Shown piece by piece: positions 56,426 through 64,000 of a DNA stretch of 64,000 nucleotides. Position 1 is the first letter of the stretch, and each line of letters begins with the position of its first letter. A program made the position numbers and the translations under genes. The DNA is from Tribonema minus (lineage: Eukaryota; Sar; Xanthophyceae; Tribonematales; Tribonemataceae): NCBI GenBank assembly GCA_017506865.1, contig JAFCMP010000001.1, positions 992,001 through 1,056,000 of the forward strand. The letters are read 5' to 3'. The notes under the pieces are model-generated. The model ran no database searches. It was not told the origin of the DNA and was given only the letters and a program-made list of their open reading frames with translations.

Positions 56426-58513
56426 CGGTTACACGACAGTTACGCGCGCGTTGTCGTGCCACAGGCGGCGGCGCTGCGGCAGGGCTCACGCGGTCGCCGA
56501 CTACGGTGCCAATGTGTGTGTGGGTGCCCCCCCCCCCCCCCCCCCCCCTTTCTGGGTGCCCTCCCCCCCCCCCCCCGCCGCCCGGGCTCGCCCCCAGGGG
56601 CTACGAGCGCTCTTGTCGGCGCCTCCCGCGCACATGCGGTCGCGCAATTTGGGGCGGTGGCAAGGGGGTCAATGGCGATGTCACCAAAAACTGTGCGTTG
56701 CTGCAGTCAAGCGCAAGATGGCTGAAGCGCGAGTGACAACACAGCGCGACTTGTGCGGTGGGTTTCTGAGTGAGTTGAAGTAACGAGGTGATGTAACGTG
56801 TTGAGCCTGCCACATTCCCGTTTGGGGCAGCAGCGGCTCGCGATCTTGTCAAAGGACCAGTCGTGACAGAATACGTTCTCGCCACGGAGGTTTGTTGTCA
56901 GTACGATGGCAGGCTGCTCTGCGTGTGCAGCAGCGAACGCGTGTGAAAGCGGTTCGATTGAGTCTGTAGCGCTGAGTGAGCACTGCTGAAGAGGAGGGGC
57001 AGCGTTGTCACTTCTCTTTCTGCGCACGATCTGTAGTGCATTGGCGCGTTGTATACATGTGTAGGCGAGCAGCACAATGACGTTCAAACCAGATTCCGCA
57101 CACGTCCACTTTAGACTTTATATTGCCAGCATGGGCAGCCTGACTTGGCACCACGCATGCATTTTATAAATACAACACAACGCACAAAGACCTTCTGTGC
57201 ATGCTTGCATGGTTTGCTGCTTCAACTTGATGTTGCACGCACTGCATGGCATGTGCGCATGTAGCCACGGGCCACAGGCCGCACTGCCACGTAACATTGC
57301 ACCAGGCAGCCAAACCTTTGTTTTCACTCTTGTGCCAAGCGGAAATTGCGATGACGTGTCATCAATTGGGAAGGATGAGTACCAACCAAGTGTGCAATGG
57401 TGATCATGGGGCTTGATAGCTCGTGCCAACCTGCATGTGCATAAAAGCGTGCGTGAACGCGCACATTCACGGATATCGAGAACTAGTTGGAGCCAGCATT
57501 GTGAAGCTCTTGGACAGGTGTGCCAACACCAATCATGGCAAGCCGCTCATGTCCTTGCCTTAATGACTTCGCTTCTGCTTGCCCAGGGGCGCGCCCATTG
57601 CCCTCCGCACAACCCCACACGCACCGCATATCCCAACAACATCATTAGCATGTACAATGCAGCACCTTCTAAAAGCCGCGGGGAACGGCAACGCCGCAGA
57701 CATGCACGCGCCGACCTCCCATTGGCATGGACCCAAAGCTGCAGTGCCTCGGCATTAAGAGCGCAGGCAGCTGAGCTCAACAGTGTGTCGGCGCAAGCCG
57801 CGCAAATGCATCAAATGGCAAACATGCGCAGCAGGGATGGAAAGCCACAGCGCTGCATGCGCTGTGGTAAAAACAGATTTGTGACCATTCCAGTGTGGTG
57901 TGAAAAGATTTTTCCAGTGTGTTTGTTGTATAGGTGAGTGTAGAGGTAAACCTCAGTTAACGCAGCGATGCATCGCCATGGCCGCTAGATTGCCCGCGAA
58001 GACCCCCCCCCCCCCCGCCCTCCCCCATGCATTGGCACGTCAACTGCAACATGGCGCGGACCATGGACCGCTGCAGACTCTTATAGACTGCTCCTCAGCT
58101 CGTACTCGGTGCAGCGGCTGTATGTCACTGGCGTTTGACCGAGACTGAAGGCACTCTGCAGCGCCCGGCGACCTGCTCTCCCACGGGCTTCTCAGCGCGA
58201 AGACTGAAGCGCGGTGGCGAGCTGCGGCTGCCGCGCTGAGCGTTGTGTTGCTACAAAAGATGCCTACGTAAAATATGAGAGACAGGGCGCGTCTGTCACC
58301 GCCATGAGCCCAACTTCAGAGCCGCACTTCGAGCGCTGCTACCAGCGATTGCGGCATTGAGGTGGGGGGTGGGGGGCCGGCTCCCTCCAGTATGATCACA
58401 CCCAACCCTCATTAAACCCGGACGTCAAAAGGCGCTACTTGTGCAGCGTGCAGGGGGCGGACGCCCCCCTCCCCCCCACCCCCCCGGCGCACCCCCTGCC
58501 TCGGCCTGCGCGC
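56426..58513. other. Spacer between convergent NTE and acyl-CoA synthetase genes
   Basis: It holds C homopolymers (about 56528-56548 and 56563-56576, 58002-58017). One + strand frame at 57413-57937 ends with a single CxxC pair (CMRCGK), without other features. No supported gene was found; 3' UTRs of both flanking genes should lie at the ends. Confidence 0.5.
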
Positions 58514-61500
58514 TCACAGGTGGCTGGTGTGGTACTTGTCGACGGCGGCGTACAGCTCGTCGAGCACTGAGGCGTAGTGCGCCGCCGCCTCCGCGCGCTT
58601 GAGCTTCATGGTCGGCGTCAGGAGGCCGTTCTCGGGCGTGAACGGCGCCGGCTCGAGGTGCACGCGCCGCACGCGCTCGAAGCGCTGCGGCGCTCAGCGA
58701 AGGAGCGCACGTGTGCGCTGTTAGAGATATGAACGATGATTTTTAAGTACAAGTTCGCTACAACGCATCCCATGCAAGAAAAATCTTTCGAGGCACAAGC
58801 TTGATTCAACACACACCCCGCGCGCGGTCCTGAGTTGAGGTGCAGCAACCACAGTGATGAGAATACATGGGGTGTTTTGCGAATGCCATACGCGATGCCA
58901 TACGCGAGGGGGGCGCGGATAGGGTGAGGCCATCCGTGATGTGAATCGGCGACTTTGTGGGGTGTATTCGCTCGACTGGCACACGCTGGGGGGGGACGGT
59001 GCGGATAGGGCGACGCCATCGGTCCACCTGCGCCGCGCCGCACACGCGTAACGAAGCACAGCGCTGGCTCCACCGCCGTGCAACCCAGCCCGGCAGCCGC
59101 TCCATACTTGAAGTACACACGCATACAAAGTTGAAGTGCGCATACGTAGTTGAAGTACACACCTGCAGCCCCGCGCGCGCCGCAGCCGCCGCGAGCTGCT
59201 CCATCACCGCCTCGCGCAGCGCGGCGCTGGCGCATAGCGCCTCGAGGTCGACGGCAGCGTTGCTCGCTGCTGCTGCTGCTGAGCCGTGTCGCGCGGCGTG
59301 CCACGCGACGACGGCGTCGGCGTCGGGCACTACGACGGCGACGAGAGCGGAGCGCAGCGAGTCGCCGTAGACGAAGGACTGCGCGACGAGGGGGGACTGT
59401 ACGTGCACATTCTCGATTTTCTCGGGCGCGATGTACTCGCCCTGGCTCAGCTTGAAGATGTTCTGGAGGGGGGGAGGGGGGGGGACGAGGGTTCAGCACA
59501 GGGGGGCGCGAGTATTATCGCGTGGACGTGGCATGCGTGTACGTGCTGTTTAACTTTGTGCTAAGACTGCCTCAGCCGTAGTGCTTCTTGAAGCGTACGA
59601 TGCGCGGGGCTAACCCTCGCCCGAGCCGTAAGAAAAGAGGAGTTGAAGGCGGGCCGGGAGACTAAAAGCACCATTTGACATCCATTCACCCATTAAGCAC
59701 TTGTGGCATGCACGTGGTTCATGGTGGTAAAAACGAAGATCACGACAACACTCTTTGCGACAGTCATCAGTATGGTGCGTTGCAGGTTACGCGAGTACAG
59801 CAACAACACAAAATGGTTGATGTCACAGTGCTGGCTACAAACAGGGCTCAACGCTAGGGGTCAGGTACACAGGGGGGGTACGGCTGTAGCAACCTCCCTT
59901 GACGTGTTTCCTGTCAATGATGCGCAACTGTCGGGCGTCCACAGGCCAGTGCCGATGGACCGCGCAGTACAGCTACGGTACAGACCTCAATACGGTATGT
60001 ACAGAAGCTCATTAAATTATCATCATGACGCGCATACGGTATGTATGGTATTCCAAAGTATACAGCTCAGTACGGTATGTACAGATGTTCATGAGACTTC
60101 GCCACGCCATTTTCCTGTCGATGGTGCGCAGCGCGCCATCCGCGGTCCACAGGCCAATACCAACTAACTCGCCGAGAATACAGTACATACACGTTTCGAT
60201 ACGCATACATCCAAGTACGTTAGGATTTGAAACCTCAAGTCATCCAAATGTGTTGGGATTTCAAACTTCGAGTATACCTTCTTCCTGTCGATGATGCGCA
60301 GCGCGCTGTCGGCCGTCCACGGGCCATGTCATTTGAACGGGAATATGGTGCACGATTCAAGACGTACAGAGGTTAGTTTCATGTCATGATAGTATATACT
60401 TCTACCTTGAAGTACGTTGAAGTACCTTTTTCCTGTCGATGATGCGCAGCGCGCCGTCGGCGGTCCAGAGGCCAATGTCGATTGACCGCGCATCATGTGC
60501 TCACGTCAATACGGTATGAACAAAAATTCACTAGACACTTTACCATACCTCTTCCCTGTCGATGATGCGCAGCGCGCGGTCGGCGGTCCGCAGGCCAACA
60601 TCGCCGGAGTGCGAATACAGTATGTACGGTGGTGTGCACCTCAATACTGTATGTACACAATTTCATCACACTTCAACATACCTTTTTCCTGTCGATGATG
60701 CGCAGCGCGCCGTCCGCCGTCCACAGGCCAATGTCGCCGGAGTGCAGCCAGCCGTCGGCGTCAATGGCCTCGGCCGTCTTCTCGGGGTCCTTGTAGTACC
60801 CCGCAAACACGTTGGTGCCGCGGAAGCAGATCTGCAAGGCAGCAGCGCCACTTGTGGTGCTTTCACATGTATTGACGCTGGTGGTAGCAGATCTGCACGG
60901 CAGCAGCAGCGCCACGGTGGTGCTTCCATACGTACCAATGTTTGTGGTACTACGTACCAATGTTGGTGGTAGCAGACCTGCTTTACAACTAAGTATATGG
61001 ATAAAAAAACATCTGCATCTGCAAGGCAGCAGCACCACAGTGATGCTTTCATGACAACGTTGGTGGTGACAGATCTGCAAGGCAGCAGCGCCACAGTGGT
61101 GCTTTGATATGTATTAACGCTGGTGGTAGCAGATCTGCAAGGCAGCAGCGCACCAGAGTAATGCTATCATACCAACGTTGGTGGTAACTGATCTGCAAGC
61201 AGCGCCACAGTGGTGCTTCCATGGGCCACAGTGATGCGTTCACAACAACGTTGGTGACAACGGATCTGGACGGCAGCAGCGCCGCAGTGGTGATGTCATA
61301 CCAACGTTTGTGGTAGCAGATCTGCACGGCGGCAGTGCCACAGTGATGCTTTCATAACAACGGCCCACCATGTAGAGAACAGGTGCCTGTGTGTGTGCAA
61401 AGCCCTTTATGCAGCTGCAACAGGATGCCATAGTGATGCTTTCATAACGATCCATCTCCAAGAGAACGGGTGCCCGTTGTAAAGAGTGAACAGATGACAG

Positions 61501-63206
61501 GAACGCAGACTTGCGCGGCAGCGCCGCAGCGGTGCTTTAGTGTCAACAGCCCATTCTATAGAACACAGGCGCCCTCTTGAAAGTGAACAGACGATAGGAA
61601 CGCAGATTGCACGGCAGCGTTACAGTGGTCTCATATAACAATGGTCCATGGAGAACGGGTGCCCGTTTGAGTGCAAAAACCCTTCTTGAAAAGCAAACAG
61701 ACAGCACAACTGACGATGAAAATGCAGATCTGCGCGGCAGTAGTGCCACAATGATGCTTCAACAATGGTCTACGTCAGGTATATGTACCGATTGCCGGAT
61801 TGTGTACAATGTTGTTCTTTGTAAAGCGAATGGAGGATGCATACTTGTACTAAGTACACACAACAAGGACCAACTAGGTACTTCAAGTGCTTGTACTAGG
61901 TACCTCTTCAAGCAACTGAATTACAAATTACTTCGCCGGGCCCCGCGCACGGCTCGCCGCCGCCGCCGCCCTCGCGTGGGTCCTCTGCCGTGTTACGAGT
62001 CCATGTGCAATCACTACACACACATTGTGGTATACTGCAAGTACCTCGAGCAGTGCCACGAATCTGTGTGCAAGCAAGTACCCCCACATCTAGCAAAGAA
62101 CCACAAACAACTAGGCACTTCAAGTACTTGAACTACACGCACCTCGCCGCGCCCCGCGCACGGCTCGCCGCCGCCGCCGCCCTCGCGCGGGTCGCCGCCG
62201 TGCCACGAGTCCGTGTGCAGATAGCCCATCTCAGGGACGTCCATGAGGCAGATCTCGGTGCAGGGGAACGGGCCGCCGACGTGCCCCGCGGAGAAGTCGC
62301 CCGGCTGCGGCGCGGTGCAAAAGTTCACATTGAAGTAAGGGATGGCAAAAGTCCACACTTGAAGTACATGCGTACAATGTGATAAAGAAGAAGAAAGATG
62401 AGATGAGTAGGACGCACAGGGTAACGGGCCGCTGATGTAGGGTTAGGTAACCCTATTCCTAACCCTAACCCTAACCCGCGGGGAAGTCGTCCCGGCTGCG
62501 GCGCGGCGCAAAAGTTCACACTTGAACTCCAAGTGCATGCATCATACAGAGTTCGAGTATGCACAGGGAAACAGCCCGTCGCCGTCTTCGGCAGAGAAGT
62601 CACCGGGCGGCGGCGCGGCAGGAAGGACGGCAAGAGTTCACACTTTGAACTTAGAGTACATGCTTCAAGTACACTGCAAGTACACACAGGGGAATGGCCG
62701 CCGACGTTCCCCGCGGGAAAGCCGCTCGGCTGCGGCGCGGTTGGATTACGACGGCGGAAGTTTACACTTGAAGAACATATACTGCATACACAACGCTTGA
62801 GGAACGTGCGCGTGCAGGGCATGCGCGTGTGCTCGAACGTCAAGTGCACGGTGATCTACTGGGGCATCGAAACATTCGAAGCACATGCACGTGTACTTCA
62901 TGTGCACGGTGCATCACTGACCATGTGCGGGGAGGGTGGAGGCTGACGCGTCTGAAGTCGTGGGCCGAGTTTTCAAACATGGGCGTCAGCTGTTTGAACT
63001 TCGAATGGCAGCGAAAGTGACAGCGCAATACGTACCCCTTTGCTGCATGCCGCGCACAGGCGCGCACGCACCGCATCAGCAGTGCTCAGCGGCAGCAGCA
63101 GCGCTCACCATAGTGGCGCCGGAGCGCGTCTCCGCCTGCCTATTTTCTTCGCCTGCCTATTTTCTTCGACATGTACCGCTCGATGCATGCCGCGTGCGGA
63201 CCACAC

Positions 63207-63262
<56 letters not shown>

Positions 63263-63928
63263 GCGCACACATCGACTACCCCTGATGTTGCATGCACAAC
63301 CGTCAGTACATACCGTGTGCAGGAGTGCTCCACGGCGGCAGCAACGCTCACCAAGGCGACGGTAGCGTGGACATACGCTTCCGTCTGACCCTAAAGTTGC
63401 ATGCATGCCCCTCAGTACGTATTACATACCGTACACAGCAATGCTCAGCAGCAGCGGCAGCAGCGCTCACCATGGTGACGGTCGCGCCGGCGCACGTCTC
63501 CGTCTGCCCTTCACACCTGCCACAAAACTCTTGATACATGCATACTGCATAAATACCAATACGTCAACATCGGCAGCAGCTCACCATGGTGATGGTCGCG
63601 TCGGCGCACATCTCCATCTGCCCCTAATACTTCCACAAAACCCTCGTTACATACGTACTGCATACACGACACGTCGAGTGTGTGTGTGTGTGTGTGCGTG
63701 AGTGTGTCAAGGCAGCAACGCTCACCATGGTAATGGTCGCGCCGGCGCACGTCTCCGTCTGCCCGTACCCCTCGATGAGGTCGCAGCCGAGCAGGATGCG
63801 CATGAAGGTGAGGACGTGCGGCGCGATGGGCGCGCTGCCCGTCACCACGAGCCGCAGGCGGTCCATGCCCAGCGCCGCGCGCAGCTTGGCAAAGATGAGG
63901 CGGTCCCAGAGGGCGTGCTTGTTGGTGC
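58514..63928 (-). CDS. ACSL: Long-chain acyl-CoA synthetase (AMP-forming), C-terminal five exons; gene continues past the right edge
   Basis: Activates long-chain fatty acids to acyl-CoA via an acyl-adenylate. Exons: 63928-63726, 62304-62143, 60831-60682, 59462-59163, 58684-58514 (stop TGA at 58516-58514); phases agree. Visible ANL-superfamily motifs: [29 protein letters not shown] (adenine pocket), [55 protein letters not shown] (conserved Asp and hinge), [20 protein letters not shown] and the C-terminal [15 protein letters not shown] with the catalytic Lys region. A Gly-rich insert replaces the usual E-G-E loop in the second exon. The [14 protein letters not shown] form is that of eukaryotic ACSL/LACS enzymes of ER, peroxisome or plastid envelope. 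The N-terminal P-loop (YTSGTTG) part lies beyond 64000. Family certain; subcellular site unknown. Confidence 0.95.
59890..60681 (-). repeat. Five copies of an ACSL exon's 3' edge in the following intron
   Basis: The exon end with donor (plus strand ccttttt/cctgtcgatgatgcgcagcgcgccgtccgccgtccacaggccaatgtcg, 60680-60737) is repeated at about 60550-60612, 60427-60485, 60283-60325, 60105-60160 and 59903-59950. All keep the cctgtcratgrtgcgca core; the nearest is nearly intact and also continues into gccggagtgcg. Confidence 0.9.
60832..61760 (-). repeat. Array of about ten acceptor-region units upstream of an ACSL exon
   Basis: The unit (gcagatctgcaaggcagcagcgccac with gtggtgctttcat and acaacgttggtgg) recurs about every 55-110 bp from 60825 to about 61345. 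More diverged units (cgcagatt/cttgc..cggcagc) continue to 61745. On the gene strand each carries CTTGCAG|ATCTGC, an acceptor copy. Confidence 0.88.
61925..62002 (-). repeat. Copy of the 3' edge of an ACSL exon
   Basis: cttcgccgggccccgcgcacggctcgccgccgccgccgccctcgcgtgggtc...gttacgagtcc repeats the real edge at about 62141-62215. The ggcactt/gctacacgc flanks are also repeated. Confidence 0.85.
62439..62780 (-). repeat. Telomere-like repeat and three copies of an ACSL exon's 5' edge
   Basis: CCCTAA units at 62439-62477 are followed by copies of the exon start (cccgcggagaagtcgcccggctgcggcgcggtgcaaaagttcaca; real 62284-62330) at about 62474-62522, 62590-62642 and 62708-62765. Each copy is followed by acttgaa and cat/gtaca. 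Confidence 0.85.
63100..63725 (-). repeat. Four copies of an ACSL exon's 3' edge, with an (AGC)n microsatellite
   Basis: The exon end (caacgctcaccatggtaatggtcgcgccggcgcacgtctccgtctgccc; real 63715-63764) is repeated at about 63574-63628, 63455-63512, 63340-63390 and 63098-63142. A pure (CAG)n run lies at about 63207-63261. Confidence 0.9.
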
Positions 63929-64000
63929 CTGCGGCGTCACGCGAGAGGGTGACGTGATGAGAAGTTGAAGTTTGCACTGAGTTGAGTAAACTTCAGCAAG

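Noticed and set aside
57413-57937. 174-residue + strand open frame with CMRCGK near its end.
   Set aside because: There is only one CxxC, no repeat of it and no family signature, and composition is like the non-coding spacer. Not enough to call a gene.

Overview
The window is nuclear DNA from a eukaryote, most likely a photosynthetic stramenopile (heterokont alga). The reasons are: spliced genes with GT-AG introns throughout; a myosin whose tail carries IQ motifs, ankyrin repeats, a PH domain and more ankyrin repeats; an ankyrin protein built from repeats of the 'GHLxxLQWARANGCPW' type common in heterokont algae; and a lumen protein with a three-part targeting sequence (signal peptide with an ASAF-like site, transit region, twin-arginine signal) as expected for a secondary plastid. 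A xanthophyte or brown-alga relative is my best guess. This rests on inference, since no species marker was found. Coding sequence is GC-rich with Ala/Gly/Gln/poly-Ala insertions. No rRNA, tRNA, CRISPR array, operon or intact transposon was recognised.

Layout: 584-988 (+) is the last exon of a NIT2-type omega-amidase whose start lies off the left edge. 2386-20436 (-) is a 17-exon myosin. 20437-23493 is mostly empty apart from one possible signal-peptide exon on the + strand. 23494-25616 (-) is S-adenosylmethionine decarboxylase. 27764-34907 (-) is a six-exon thylakoid-lumen protein of unknown function. 35981-39271 (-) is an unrecognised Gln/Ala-rich gene with five consistent exons. 40083-41363 (-) is an F-box-like/ankyrin gene interrupted by an in-frame TGA. 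41816-56425 (+) is a neuropathy-target-esterase type lysophospholipase (TM, three cNMP-binding-like regions, patatin domain). 58514 to beyond the right end (-) is a long-chain acyl-CoA synthetase. NTE and acyl-CoA synthetase converge tail to tail. They could act on the same lipid pool (fatty acid release and re-activation), but nothing here shows co-regulation. All exon models were built by hand; reading phase matches across the proposed junctions, except at the NTE exon 1/2 junction, where the acceptor is uncertain, and at a G-tract frame break in NTE exon 2.

The striking feature is in the introns. Almost every exon is flanked by decayed tandem copies of its own edges. Copies of an exon's 5' edge (with the AG acceptor) lie in the intron before it, and copies of its 3' edge (with the GT donor) lie in the intron after it. 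Units run from about 50 to 190 bp, two to six per intron, and similarity ranges from exact (67-bp duplication at NTE exon 5) to barely recognisable. Splice-site-spanning tandem duplication therefore seems to be what grows the introns here. Islands of TTAGGG/CCCTAA telomere-like repeat, long G or C homopolymers and a (GAGT)n expansion of donor motifs also sit inside introns, several directly at splice sites.
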